Shown: positions 34,943 through 43,976, numbered from the stretch's first letter. The stretch is 64,000 nt of DNA from Anianibacter sp965662745 (GCA_965662745.1 CBFIJK010000012.1:1-64000), one strand, 5' to 3'. Numbers and translations are program-made. Notes: a model not told the origin generated them from the letters alone.

Positions 34943-36154
34943 ATGACCGTCGAAGCAGATTCAGTCGGCGAAAAGTCGATGGGCGGCGCGCTATTGCGCG
35001 TGTCGTCGGACAAGATTGGCAGGTTGATGGATCTGGTGGGCGAGTTGTCGCTCAGCGTTTCTGAAACCATCAATTCGCCAGATCTCGACGGACTTGAACT
35101 TGTCGGCTTCGATATGGCCGCGCACAGGCTCTCGATGATCGTCCGGGAAGTGCAGGATGCCGCCACAGAGCTGCGGCTCGTTCCCGTGGGCGAGGTCTTC
35201 AAGCGGCTGCGGCGCACCATCCGTGAGTTGGAGCGTGAGACGGGCAAAGACATCGAGCTTGAGATCCGGGGTGAGAACACGGCAATCGACAAGCTGGTCG
35301 CGGACCGTCTCTATGAGCCGCTTTTGCATGTCGTGCGCAATGCTGCTGACCATGGCATCGAGAGCGCCGAGAAACGACTGGCCTCAGGAAAGTCAGAGCG
35401 CGGGCGTATTACGCTGTCCGCTCTTCAGGTCGGATCGGACGTGCGCATCATCGTATCGGACAACGGCGCGGGTCTGAACCGCGAGCGGATCCTGAAGAAG
35501 GCGCGCGAAAAGCGCATGATCAGCGCCAATGAAGAGCCCGAGAATTCCCAGCTTTGGAAGATGATTTTCGAACCAGGGTTCTCGACGGCCGAAGCCGTAT
35601 CCACCTTGTCCGGGCGCGGTGTCGGCATGGATGTGCTCAACACCACGATGAAAGAACTGCGCGGCCGCATTTCTGTGGACAGCGAGGAAGGGGAAGGCAC
35701 GTCCGTGTCGCTTCATATTCCGGTCTCGCTGGCGTTCATCGATAGTATCGTCCTCAGGCTTGGCGAACAGCTTTTCACGGTCCCCGTCGAGGATGTGTCC
35801 GAGATCGTAAGACCGGGGCAGAGCGATGATCTGACCATTTCCGCAGTGCGCGGCACTGAAATGCTGCGACTGCGCGGCGTGTTCATTCCCGTTCAGCGCC
35901 TCGAGACGTTCTATTCCGGTCAGCTTACAGGATTGCGGCCCTTGTCCGAGATGGTTGCCATCGTCTTTGGCACGTCGTCCGGCAAGATTGCCGTTCCCGT
36001 GGACGAGGTTCTGGATCGCCAGCAGGTCGTCATGAAACCGCTTGTCGGAACGCTGGCACGTGTTCGTGCAAGCTGGGGCTGCGCGCTGTTGCCAACTGGT
36101 GAAGTCGCGGTCGTTCTTGACTGCGAGCGCCTTGCGGCGGGAACACAAAAATGA
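34943..36154 (+). CDS. cheA: chemotaxis histidine kinase CheA4-like (P3-P4-P5 only)
   Basis: 403 residues. Starts directly in the P3 dimerisation domain (about 15-90), then the P4 ATPase with N box HVVRNAADHGIE, G1 VSDNGAGL and G2 GRGVGMDVL (about 90-265), then a CheW-like P5 (about 270-400). There is no P1 phosphorylation domain and no P2, so it cannot autophosphorylate on a P1 of its own. R. sphaeroides CheA4 has the same layout and phosphorylates P1 of CheA3, encoded in the same operon; here the P1 donor is the protein at 39177-42263. Confidence 0.93.
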   Translation: MTVEADSVGEKSMGGALLRVSSDKIGRLMDLVGELSLSVSETINSPDLDGLELVGFDMAAHRLSMIVREVQDAATELRLVPVGEVFKRLRRTIRELERETGKDIELEIRGENTAIDKLVADRLYEPLLHVVRNAADHGIESAEKRLASGKSERGRITLSALQVGSDVRIIVSDNGAGLNRERILKKAREKRMISANEEPENSQLWKMIFEPGFSTAEAVSTLSGRGVGMDVLNTTMKELRGRISVDSEEGEGTSVSLHIPVSLAFIDSIVLRLGEQLFTVPVEDVSEIVRPGQSDDLTISAVRGTEMLRLRGVFIPVQRLETFYSGQLTGLRPLSEMVAIVFGTSSGKIAVPVDEVLDRQQVVMKPLVGTLARVRASWGCALLPTGEVAVVLDCERLAAGTQK

Positions 36155-36960
36155 TGCCCACCAACGACATCGCCGCGTTCGAGGAGATCCGCGGCTGGCT
36201 GAGCAGCCGGTGTGCCATCAGCTACCCCGAGCACAAATCGGCATTGCTGCGCCAACGTCTGACCCGAGTGACCAGCAGCTTCGAGATGCCCGATCTGTCA
36301 GCCTTGGCGCACAGATTGGTCGTTGATCCCCGAGAGGATGTGCAACTGGCTGTCATGCACGCCGCATCGACCAATCACACCTATTTCTTCCGAGAGCCGG
36401 AAGTTCTGGAGCAGTTCTCGACCCTGATCCTGCCGACGCTGAAAGACAAAAGCACCATCCGGATCTGGAGTGCCGCCGCATCGACGGGTGACGAGGCCTA
36501 CACCGTTGCCATTCTGATCGCCGAGACGCTTGGCCAGGCCGCATTGAAACGGCTGAACATCCTGGGAACGGATATCAGCGCTCCGGTCGTGGAACGTGCC
36601 GAGCTTGGCGTCTTCTCACGCGGCCAGTTCGCACAGACAAAGCCGGATATCCTGAAACGCTATTTCACGCCAACCGGCATCGATCAATTCACGGCCAACC
36701 AGCTGATCCGCAGTCCCTGCACCTTTCGGCGCATGAACCTCAAGGCAACGCCTTATCCCTTCTCAAAGCGCTTCGACGTCGTGTTCTGCCGGAATATTCT
36801 TTATTATTTCAATAGGCAGGACCAGATCGACACTCTCGAAGCGATCTACGACGCGACAGAGTTAGGTGGGTGGCTGGTTACCTCCGTCACTGAATCCATC
36901 CGGGACCTCGGGTCGCGCTGGTCTCCTGTTTCCAGCGGCATTTACCGGAGGCTCTCATGA
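36151..36960 (+). CDS. cheR: chemotaxis protein methyltransferase CheR
   Basis: 269 residues. SAM-dependent methylation of receptor glutamates. N-terminal helical domain, then the methyltransferase core: HTYFFREPEVLEQF, RIWSAAASTGDEAYTVAI (SAM motif I region), LGTDIS, and FDVVFCRNILYYF. Overlaps the cheA stop and the cheB start by four bases each. Confidence 0.96.
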   Translation: MMPTNDIAAFEEIRGWLSSRCAISYPEHKSALLRQRLTRVTSSFEMPDLSALAHRLVVDPREDVQLAVMHAASTNHTYFFREPEVLEQFSTLILPTLKDKSTIRIWSAAASTGDEAYTVAILIAETLGQAALKRLNILGTDISAPVVERAELGVFSRGQFAQTKPDILKRYFTPTGIDQFTANQLIRSPCTFRRMNLKATPYPFSKRFDVVFCRNILYYFNRQDQIDTLEAIYDATELGGWLVTSVTESIRDLGSRWSPVSSGIYRRLS

Positions 36961-38039
36961 CAGTCGGCGGAAAAATCGGTGTGCTGGTGGTGGACGATTC
37001 CGCCATGTTTCGCGCGCTTCTGTCTCAAGTGTTGAATGCCGAGCCCGATATCGAGGTTATCGGCGCGGTGGCAAACGCTGCCGAGGCACGAAACTTCATG
37101 AGCCGGCGCAGGCCGGACATCATCACGCTTGACCTGGAAATGCCGGGCGAAGACGGGCTGAGCCTGCTGCGCGACTACATGAAACGGCGGCCCATACCGA
37201 CGATCGTGGTGTCCTCTCGGACACGAAGCGGCGTGAGAATTACCCTTGAGGCGCTCGATGCAGGTGCAGTCGACGTGGTGGCGAAGCCCTTCGGCAATAC
37301 CCGCGAGCTTCTTTCGCAAAGCCTGGAACCGGTCTGCCGGTCGGTGCGCGCCGCCCATGCGTCCGGTTTTCGTCGGCCGGGGCGATCATCCGTCAGTGCT
37401 GCTCCCGACGGTCTCGGACGGCCCGATAACGGCTATTGGAGCCAGGTCGATGACTGGCCCATTCTCATCGGATGTTCGACGGGCGGTGTGCAGGCGCTTG
37501 GATCGATCTTGCCGACCCTGCCCGCAAACAGCCCGCCTGTCGTGATCGTCCAGCACATGCCGGAAGGCTTTACAGGAGCCTTCGCGCGGCGCCTGAATGG
37601 GCTCTGCGAGGTCACAGTCACCGAAGCGCAAGGAAACGAGAAACTGCGCCGGGGCCATGTTCTGATCGCGCCAGGCGGAACGCGTCATCTTGTAATATCC
37701 AGGGCCGGGGTCGAGGTACGCACAGAGCTTGTCGAAGCAGAGCCAGTTTGTTTCTCGCGCCCCTCGGTTGATGTGCTCTTTACCTCAGCCGCGCGCGTTC
37801 TCGGCGCACGGCAATCTGCGGCCATCCTCACCGGAATGGGCAGCGACGGGGCCCTTGGCCTTGCAGCGATCCGCCGGTCTGGCGGCCGAACTTTCGCTCA
37901 GGACGAGGCAAGCAGCGAAATCTTCGGGATGCCCGCACGCGCCCACGAGATCGGGGCGAGCGAAGCCCTGGTGCCGCTGTCGAAGATGGTGACGACACTC
38001 TTGGCCTCTGTCGGCGTAGCGCGCGACGTCACCGTCTGA
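36957..38039 (+). CDS. cheB: chemotaxis methylesterase/response regulator CheB
   Basis: 360 residues. Receiver domain (about 1-120; DDSAMFR and phosphoacceptor in DIITLDLEMPG) joined to the methylesterase domain (about 165-355) with catalytic Ser in GCSTGG, His in QHMPEGFT and Asp in TGMGSDGA. Removes receptor methyl groups. Confidence 0.96.
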   Translation: MTVGGKIGVLVVDDSAMFRALLSQVLNAEPDIEVIGAVANAAEARNFMSRRRPDIITLDLEMPGEDGLSLLRDYMKRRPIPTIVVSSRTRSGVRITLEALDAGAVDVVAKPFGNTRELLSQSLEPVCRSVRAAHASGFRRPGRSSVSAAPDGLGRPDNGYWSQVDDWPILIGCSTGGVQALGSILPTLPANSPPVVIVQHMPEGFTGAFARRLNGLCEVTVTEAQGNEKLRRGHVLIAPGGTRHLVISRAGVEVRTELVEAEPVCFSRPSVDVLFTSAARVLGARQSAAILTGMGSDGALGLAAIRRSGGRTFAQDEASSEIFGMPARAHEIGASEALVPLSKMVTTLLASVGVARDVTV

Positions 38040-38068
38040 GTTTTGCAAGACCTCGAAAGGACAACCCA

Positions 38069-38584
38069 ATGACCCAGCCCCAAGCCAACTCAGCTGAAAC
38101 CATCATGAACGGAAGCAGCATCATGACCGACGGTATCGACCACATGTATCTGACCTTTGCCGTCGCCGAGGAACATTATGGCGTTCCGATCGGCATCGTA
38201 ACCGAAATCGTAGGGATGCAACGCATCATGTCGGTCCCGGATGTCCCGAAATATATCAAGGGCGTGATCAACTTGCGTGGCAAGGTCATTCCGCTTCTGG
38301 ACGTTCGCTTGCGCTTTGGAATGGACGAGCGGGCCTATGACGACCGGACAGTCGTGATCGTGCTTCAGGTGGACAACGCCCCAGTCGGCCTCATCGTGGA
38401 CGGGGTCAGCGATGTGCTCGATATTCCCGCCGATCAGATCGACAGTGTTGGCTTCGGGCAGGGCGAAAGCCGCAGCGTGGTGTGCGGTCTCGGCCGGATC
38501 GACGAGCGGGTTACGATCCTCTTGAACGCTGATGTCCTTGTTCTGGAAGCGGATGTCGACTTGCCCGAACTGTCCGAAGTCTGA
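38069..38584 (+). CDS. cheW: chemotaxis coupling protein CheW
   Basis: 171 residues. CheW domain from about residue 27: YLTFAVAEEHYGVPIGIVTEIV, KGVINLRGKVIPLLDVRLRFGM, GLIVDGVSDVLDI. Couples receptors to the kinase. An N-terminal extension of about 20 residues may be untranslated if the ATG of MTDGIDHMYLTF is used. Confidence 0.95.
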   Translation: MTQPQANSAETIMNGSSIMTDGIDHMYLTFAVAEEHYGVPIGIVTEIVGMQRIMSVPDVPKYIKGVINLRGKVIPLLDVRLRFGMDERAYDDRTVVIVLQVDNAPVGLIVDGVSDVLDIPADQIDSVGFGQGESRSVVCGLGRIDERVTILLNADVLVLEADVDLPELSEV

Positions 38585-38726
38585 GCGATGCCGCTTCGTG
38601 CCGTCGGGCCGCAACCCGGCTGAGACTGGCGCGCGGACCGGCGCATCGAACAAGGCCGCCCCGATCAACCAGCCCAATCCCACACAAATCTCTCTCTAGC
38701 TATCTGAGCCAAAAGGACAAACCGCA

Positions 38727-39131
38727 ATGACCAAGAACGTAATGATCGTCGACGATGCCGCCATGATGCGGCTCTACATCTCCAGCTTCCTCAAATCTCT
38801 CAAGGACTTCAAGGTCGTCGCCCAGGCCGCGAACGGCCAGGACGCGCTTGAGAAACTGGCCGAACATCCGGACCTCGATCTCATTCTTCTCGACATCGAA
38901 ATGCCGGTCATGGACGGGCTGGAATTTCTGCGTCACGCCAAGCTCAAGACACGCGCGAAGATCTGCATGCTGTCCTCCGTGACGGTCTCTGGATCGCCGA
39001 TCGCCGCTAAGGCCCGCGAACTGGGTGCCGATGGCGTCGTCGCAAAGCCGTCGGGCACCGTGTCCCATGACCTTGAAGAAAAGACCGGCGATGAACTGGC
39101 CCGCGTGATGCGCTCGCTCGTCGCCGCCTGA
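38727..39131 (+). CDS. cheY: chemotaxis response regulator CheY (CheY6-like)
   Basis: 134 residues. Receiver domain with acidic pair DD at 9-10, phosphoacceptor Asp56 (LLDIEMPVMDG), Ser in MLSSVTV and Lys in AKPSG. The segment after that Lys (KPSGTVSHD) resembles CheB receivers more than enteric CheY. Located between cheW and the P1-bearing protein as is CheY6 of R. sphaeroides cheOp3, which makes it the likely motor-binding regulator. Confidence 0.92.
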   Translation: MTKNVMIVDDAAMMRLYISSFLKSLKDFKVVAQAANGQDALEKLAEHPDLDLILLDIEMPVMDGLEFLRHAKLKTRAKICMLSSVTVSGSPIAAKARELGADGVVAKPSGTVSHDLEEKTGDELARVMRSLVAA

Positions 39132-39176
39132 TCCGAACGGGCGCCCTGTGGCTATTCTCGTGCAAGGAGCAAACTG

Positions 39177-42100
39177 ATGTCTGACGAGATGGATGAAATC
39201 TGGACCCTCTATGCCGATGACGGCAAGCAGGCGCTCGACGCCATGGAAGAGGCCCTGGACGCGCTGAAGAACGGTGAGGGTGAAGCATCAGAGCATGTTT
39301 CGGCACTGTTTCGTGCTGTGCATACCTTCAAGGGGAATTCCCGGGTGCTTGGCCTCGCGACAGTCGAAAGCCGTGCGCATCTGTCCGAAGACCTGATCGG
39401 TCTTGTGCGAGACAACGGCGTTCCGCTGACGTCTGAAATCCTCGATATGCTGTTTCTCGCCTCAGATACTCTGGTCGGCATGCTGGAAGAAACGGTTGAG
39501 ACGCGGTCTGATGTTTCGCCTGAGCCGTCTGAAAGCCTTGCAGAAGGTCTGCAGGCATTGATCGCGCGCGTGATGCCTGCTGAGATCGACGAGGGTGATG
39601 ACGCACCCATGGCTTCGGACGAGGTGGAAGACCCCCAGTCGTTTGACGATCTTGAGGTTGAGGTCAAAGCCGAAAACACTTGCGATGGCGAAGACGTTGC
39701 CGCCGCCGAAGAACCGGCAGTCTTGGACGATCCTTTCGAGGACAAAGAGGCGGCAACGGCAACCACATCTCCCGAAGCCGATAACCCGGATAACCATCTC
39801 GACGCGCTGGCCGTGGACCCGGTCTATCTGCGGATTTTTACGGAAATGGCCGAGACTGCGCTGACGGAAATCGATGCAATCCTGGCATCGAATGCCGAGG
39901 ACCGGCACGCGCGAATGAAATCCGCTCTCAGTGGGCTCGCCTATGCCGCTGGCCAGTTGAACCTGAGCGACTGGATCGAGGCGCTGGATTGCGGAGAAAT
40001 TGACGACGACGAGACCATGCAGGCGGTCCGGACACGCATCGCGCATCAGCTGGGGGCTACGCAGGTGCCCGAAACTGCAGCCGAAGATGTGGACGAGGTG
40101 AAGGAGTTCTTCATCGCCTTCGGACCCATCCTTGTGGAACTGTCCGAAGCCGGTGCAAACATTCGAAATGACAATGGCTGGAGCGCGGAGGCAAGACGCG
40201 CGTTTGCAGAACATGTCGAGGCGCTCGCAGCCCCGCTCGGCCTTGTGCGGTTGATCGAGGCCGGCAGAACACTGTCTGAGGCCGAAACCTGCGAAGACTA
40301 CGAGATTTGTGAGTTCGCATTCTATGAAGAGCTCGCCGCATACGAAAGACTGGCGACACCAGAAGGCTTGCCGCCGGGCACTCCAATTCCCAGCGCAATG
40401 CTTCGCGCGTTCTGCTCAGATTTCATTTTTGACACCCTTCAGGCCATTCGCACCGGAATCGAGAGCGGCAAGAGAGAAGCGAAATCGGATTGGTTTCCCA
40501 AGTTCGAAGTTCTGATGCGCCGCACCTATCACGCGTCTTGCCATTATCACATGGAGACCGCGGGCCAGCTTGCGATGGCGCTGATCGATCTCTTTGCTCG
40601 GGCCAGAATGGACGAGGTCGCGCCGGATCCGATCCTTCTTCAGATGGCGCGCGGGTTCGTCGAGACGATGGAGCTGGTCTTTGACGCTGTCTCTCAGGGT
40701 GATCAGCCTGATACCGACAGTATCGAACGCCTGTTCGAAGAGGCAGCGAGTGTCTGCTTTCTGCAAAGTGACCAGGTAACCGCCAAGAGCATCGAGAAGA
40801 AACTGAGCATCCCGGACCCGTTTCTCCGGGTGTTGTCCCCGGAAAGCGTCAAGGCCGTGCATTCGGCAATCACGGCTGGCCTTGGGTTCTTTGTTCTGCG
40901 CGCAGACTTGAATGATGACGAGCACGTCGCAGAGCATTTCCTGCAATGGATCACGTCGGACGCTGTTCGCATGATCACGAACGTGACCGTATTCGAAGGT
41001 GACCGAACGCTCTTCGATTTCCTGATCGCGACGAAATTGGCCGACGATGCCATCGTTTCCGCACTCGCCAAGGCAGACCCGAGTGGACGTTCTCTGTCTC
41101 TGATCGAGCGGCTTGAAGTCGCCGATGAATTCGCTGGCCGGGGGGAGCCGCAATCCGAAGAGACCTTCGCGGATCCCGCGAAAAGCAGCATGGATCTCGC
41201 CGCAGATATCGAGATCCTTGAAGCCATCGGTGAAATCTCGGCCGGACAGGCCCTGGTCGGACATCTCCTGAACCATCTCGGCGACATGGACATCCTGCAA
41301 GAGGCAGAAGCCGCTTTGCGCAACCGCGGTCTTCCTCCGATCGACCGGGACACCCGGTCTATCCTGCGCGAGATTGTCGACCGTCAGTCGATAGCCCTTC
41401 AGGAAGTCACCGAAGCGGGAACCCAGATCGCGTCACAACTGACGCTCTTGCAGGAAAACAGCCTTGCTTTGCGCGCCCGACCTGCTGAAATCCTGCTTCG
41501 GCCTTTGGTGGCATTTGCCGAGGCGCAGTCCAAGCAACACGGGCTGAACGCAAAGCTCACATATTCGGGTGGAGAGCTGCAACTGGACCAGATCGTGATG
41601 GACCAGATGCGTGCGATCTTGAAATCGCTCATCGTGCACCGCATCGGGGTTGAGAACCCGCCACAGCGGTTCCACGTGTCGCTCTCTCACCTGGAAGATC
41701 GTATCGTTGTCGACCTTGAAGACAACGGCCTGCCATCCGCGCTTTCGGATCAGGTTCTGGCACATGAGGCAGAGCTTACGCGCAGGGGCGGTTCGCTGCG
41801 TGCCATTGCCGTGCCTGGGGGTGGGGTCCGCCATCACATCGCTGTGCCGCTGCACGTCAATGTCATCGACGGGATGGTCGTTCGGGTCGGCGCGGTCCGC
41901 TACGTGCTGCCCATAAGTGCGATCCAGCGCATACATCAAAGTCGGGATCAGGTCAGGATCTCCGCGTCCGGGGGGATGCGGATGCTTCGGGTGGATGAGG
42001 GCAACCTCGTTCGTGTTCACGAGCTGCGCGGTCTGAGCCGTCATACAGAAGCGGCCGATCTCTACGTCATCGTAAAGGCAGCCCACACCACCATGGCCAT

Positions 42101-42263
42101 TCCCGTCGACGAGCTTCTCGGTCAGCAACTTGTAATGTTGCGGCCCTTGTGCGGCGTTCTGTCGGGCATGCCGAACCTGTCGGGCATGGCGATCCTGTCA
42201 GGCGGTGAGGTTGGTATGGTTGTTGCAACAAGTCGTCTCGGCGAGGCGCTGAACGCAGCCTAA
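39177..42263 (+). CDS. CheA3-like chemotaxis protein: P1 domain, long insert, decayed kinase region, P5
   Basis: 1028 residues. N-terminal HPt/P1 with phospho-accepting His49 (FRAVHTFKGNSRVLG). A long acidic and helical insert (about 120-700) matches no domain I can name; it includes HPt-like helices without a clear active His. Residues about 770-880 align loosely with CheA P3-P4 (LALRARPAEILLRPL..., LIVHRIGVE where a kinase has HLIRNAVDHGIE) but the N, G1 and G2 boxes are lost, so it should not bind ATP as a kinase. A CheW-like P5 ends the protein. R. sphaeroides CheA3 has P1 and P5 separated by a long region with phosphatase activity on CheY6-P. Confidence 0.88.
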   Translation: MSDEMDEIWTLYADDGKQALDAMEEALDALKNGEGEASEHVSALFRAVHTFKGNSRVLGLATVESRAHLSEDLIGLVRDNGVPLTSEILDMLFLASDTLVGMLEETVETRSDVSPEPSESLAEGLQALIARVMPAEIDEGDDAPMASDEVEDPQSFDDLEVEVKAENTCDGEDVAAAEEPAVLDDPFEDKEAATATTSPEADNPDNHLDALAVDPVYLRIFTEMAETALTEIDAILASNAEDRHARMKSALSGLAYAAGQLNLSDWIEALDCGEIDDDETMQAVRTRIAHQLGATQVPETAAEDVDEVKEFFIAFGPILVELSEAGANIRNDNGWSAEARRAFAEHVEALAAPLGLVRLIEAGRTLSEAETCEDYEICEFAFYEELAAYERLATPEGLPPGTPIPSAMLRAFCSDFIFDTLQAIRTGIESGKREAKSDWFPKFEVLMRRTYHASCHYHMETAGQLAMALIDLFARARMDEVAPDPILLQMARGFVETMELVFDAVSQGDQPDTDSIERLFEEAASVCFLQSDQVTAKSIEKKLSIPDPFLRVLSPESVKAVHSAITAGLGFFVLRADLNDDEHVAEHFLQWITSDAVRMITNVTVFEGDRTLFDFLIATKLADDAIVSALAKADPSGRSLSLIERLEVADEFAGRGEPQSEETFADPAKSSMDLAADIEILEAIGEISAGQALVGHLLNHLGDMDILQEAEAALRNRGLPPIDRDTRSILREIVDRQSIALQEVTEAGTQIASQLTLLQENSLALRARPAEILLRPLVAFAEAQSKQHGLNAKLTYSGGELQLDQIVMDQMRAILKSLIVHRIGVENPPQRFHVSLSHLEDRIVVDLEDNGLPSALSDQVLAHEAELTRRGGSLRAIAVPGGGVRHHIAVPLHVNVIDGMVVRVGAVRYVLPISAIQRIHQSRDQVRISASGGMRMLRVDEGNLVRVHELRGLSRHTEAADLYVIVKAAHTTMAIPVDELLGQQLVMLRPLCGVLSGMPNLSGMAILSGGEVGMVVATSRLGEALNAA

Positions 42264-42268
42264 GGCCC

Positions 42269-42295
42269 TAAACAAAAAGGGACTCTGGACGTTTC
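42269..42295 (+). promoter_or_regulatory. candidate sigma-28 promoter of fliS
   Basis: TAAA, 15 bases, GACGTTTC, one base off the GCCGTT core. It begins six bases after the preceding stop codon and 50 bases ahead of fliS. Confidence 0.45.
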
Positions 42296-42344
42296 TATTC
42301 ATGAACCCGGAGCGTCCGGAAACCCGATTTTGCAGGAGCATGCC

Positions 42345-42731
42345 ATGACAGCAGCCTTCGCCCTCGCGCGGTATCGTCGGACCGAAACGGCAGACCTTCC
42401 CAGGGTCGATGACCCGCACGCCGTCATTCAGGTCACGCTTAGCGAGCTTGTCCGTTCACTCGACGTGATTGCCGCTGCGGACGCCGATGGCCAGCGCGGC
42501 CCGGATACTCATATCAGCCGGGCGTTGACGGCAATCTACATTCTGCAGTCCAGCCTCGACTTCGAGGAAGGAGCGGATATCGCGGAGGATCTATTCAAGA
42601 TTTACGAATACGCGCGTCTCCAGATTCTGGGGAATTGGCGCGGAGAATCGGACAATCAAATCAACGCTGCCGCCGACGCCCTGCGCGACATTCTGGGCGC
42701 TTGGGAGAAAATTGGAGATCAAGCAAGATGA
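42345..42731 (+). CDS. fliS: flagellin export chaperone FliS
   Basis: About 128 residues from ATG 42345, which has CAGGAG upstream. Four-helix chaperone for flagellin. The family-specific stretch is at about 60-95: ISRALTAIYILQSSLDFEEGADIAEDLFKIYEYARLQI. Stop overlaps the next start (ATGA). Confidence 0.88.
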   Translation: MTAAFALARYRRTETADLPRVDDPHAVIQVTLSELVRSLDVIAAADADGQRGPDTHISRALTAIYILQSSLDFEEGADIAEDLFKIYEYARLQILGNWRGESDNQINAAADALRDILGAWEKIGDQAR

Positions 42732-42988
42732 CCGACTTTGTGAACCGCATGGAGAGTTTGCAGCACGCCGACAGGTTGACCCGCCTGAGCCGCGAGTTGA
42801 GGGCCCTGGCGCGCTCGGGACGCTCTGCCCAGATCGACGACCTGATCAAGGAAATTCGTTCGACAGCTTCGTCCATGCTGGGAACAGCGTCGGATGTCGA
42901 AGCGGTTGCATGTGCGCGAAGCGAAATCGCCTATGCCGTCTCGGGAATGCACGGGCGCCAAGTGCCGGCGTACCGAGGTCACCGGTGA
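42728..42988 (+). CDS. small helical protein, FliT-like position
   Basis: 86 residues, helical and charged (MTDFVNRMESLQHADRLTRLSRELRALARSG). It overlaps fliS by four bases, the place where FliT or another export chaperone is often encoded. Sequence similarity alone does not prove FliT; FlgN is an alternative since no other FlgN is seen. Its stop overlaps the next gene's GTG. Confidence 0.6.
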   Translation: MTDFVNRMESLQHADRLTRLSRELRALARSGRSAQIDDLIKEIRSTASSMLGTASDVEAVACARSEIAYAVSGMHGRQVPAYRGHR

Positions 42989-43206
42989 AGAAATTGGAAC
43001 CCTGCGCCGCTTGCACCAGGCTGCGCTGGTTCCTGTCCTGCGCAGGCCTGTTGATTGTCCTGATCGGGCTTCAGCCTGCTGCAGCGATCCGGATTGCCGG
43101 TCTCATGCCGAACACCACGGCATTGGCCTTGGCGATGTTGGCGGCGATGGGCGTCGCCTTTGCCGTCCGTTACGCGACCTACCGCAATTCGCGGGGGATG
43201 CGGTAG
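42985..43206 (+). CDS. small membrane protein with N-terminal CxxC
   Basis: 73 residues from a GTG at 42985 that overlaps the previous stop (GTGA). An N-terminal CAAC pair at residues 7-10 is followed by two hydrophobic segments (about 15-33 and 43-61). No family known. Tight coupling to fliS and the FliT-like gene supports expression. Confidence 0.5.
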   Translation: MKKLEPCAACTRLRWFLSCAGLLIVLIGLQPAAAIRIAGLMPNTTALALAMLAAMGVAFAVRYATYRNSRGMR

Positions 43207-43379
43207 GCGCGCGCGAATTCGAGAACGTTTCCGGGCCTCAAGAGATCGGAAATGCGTGTCCGAAACGCACGTCGCGGGATATCATTCTCATCGAGTAGAA
43301 CGGTTTCGACCATCACTTCCATTTCAGGTATCGCGACGCGATCAGCTTGGGTGGTCGGCGAGCGGAGGGGCAGGTTCAT
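43179..43379 (-). CDS. hypothetical small protein downstream of the MotF/FliL-like gene
   Basis: 66 residues; start at 43379 with AAGGA nine bases upstream. Soluble, acidic middle (EMEVMVETVLLDENDIPRRAFRTRISDLL). No family. Lies 26 bases after the FliL-like gene, same strand, and its end overlaps the convergent small membrane gene by 28 bases. Confidence 0.5.
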   Translation of the reverse strand: MNLPLRSPTTQADRVAIPEMEVMVETVLLDENDIPRRAFRTRISDLLRPGNVLEFARAYRIPRELR

Positions 43380-43405
43380 GTGGATTTTCCTTAATGCCTT
43401 GAACG

Positions 43406-43900
43406 CTAATTCGTCGCAAAGAGCCGTTGGATCAGAACTTCTCTGACATGAGGCGGATGATCGTTCCGGGCCAATTCTTCGTTCAATGTGTTGGCAATCG
43501 CCTCAGCGATCTGACTGCGCCTGGCCGCGATCTCGTCCGCGCTTGCGGTGTCGGCCAGCACGATCTGTACGGCATCGCCGATGGGCGCGACCAAGAGAGA
43601 CTTGCCAGCCGTGAGGTCGTCGATCAGTTCCTTCGGCATCAAGGGATCGACCGCCAGAGCGTATTCGACCCGCAGCGCGCCGCCCTGGTCAAGACTGACG
43701 AAGACCTCTGTGGGAACCTTGACGTAGACCGGTGGAACGGTCGGCGTTTGCTCTGCCTCAGGAGGTTCGGAATTCACCACAGTGTGCGGGATGTCCGCGT
43801 TCTTCAGGGCGACCGCGGTTCCGGCAAACAGGTAGATTGCGCAAGCGGCAACCGGCAATAGCGCAACCAGAAAACTGGGATCAAGACGAGACTGGGTCAT
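43406..43900 (-). CDS. bitopic FliL-like flagellar protein, candidate MotF
   Basis: About 164 residues from ATG 43900 (a longer TTG start at 43951 is possible). One membrane segment at about residues 9-29 (FLVALLPVAACAIYLFAG), a Pro-rich linker, then a periplasmic domain with FliL features: VYVKVPTEVFVSLDQGGALRVEYALAVD and a C-terminal VREVLIQRLF. R. sphaeroides needs MotF, a bitopic protein with a periplasmic C-terminus that is first in a small operon with hypothetical genes; this gene fits that description, but I cannot confirm homology. Confidence 0.6.
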   Translation of the reverse strand: MTQSRLDPSFLVALLPVAACAIYLFAGTAVALKNADIPHTVVNSEPPEAEQTPTVPPVYVKVPTEVFVSLDQGGALRVEYALAVDPLMPKELIDDLTAGKSLLVAPIGDAVQIVLADTASADEIAARRSQIAEAIANTLNEELARNDHPPHVREVLIQRLFATN

Positions 43901-43976
43901 GACAGCGACGGTAGCGCTTTCTGATCCGCCGTGCGCACGCACCTTCGACAACGCGGAATATCTTTCGCGCGGGCCC

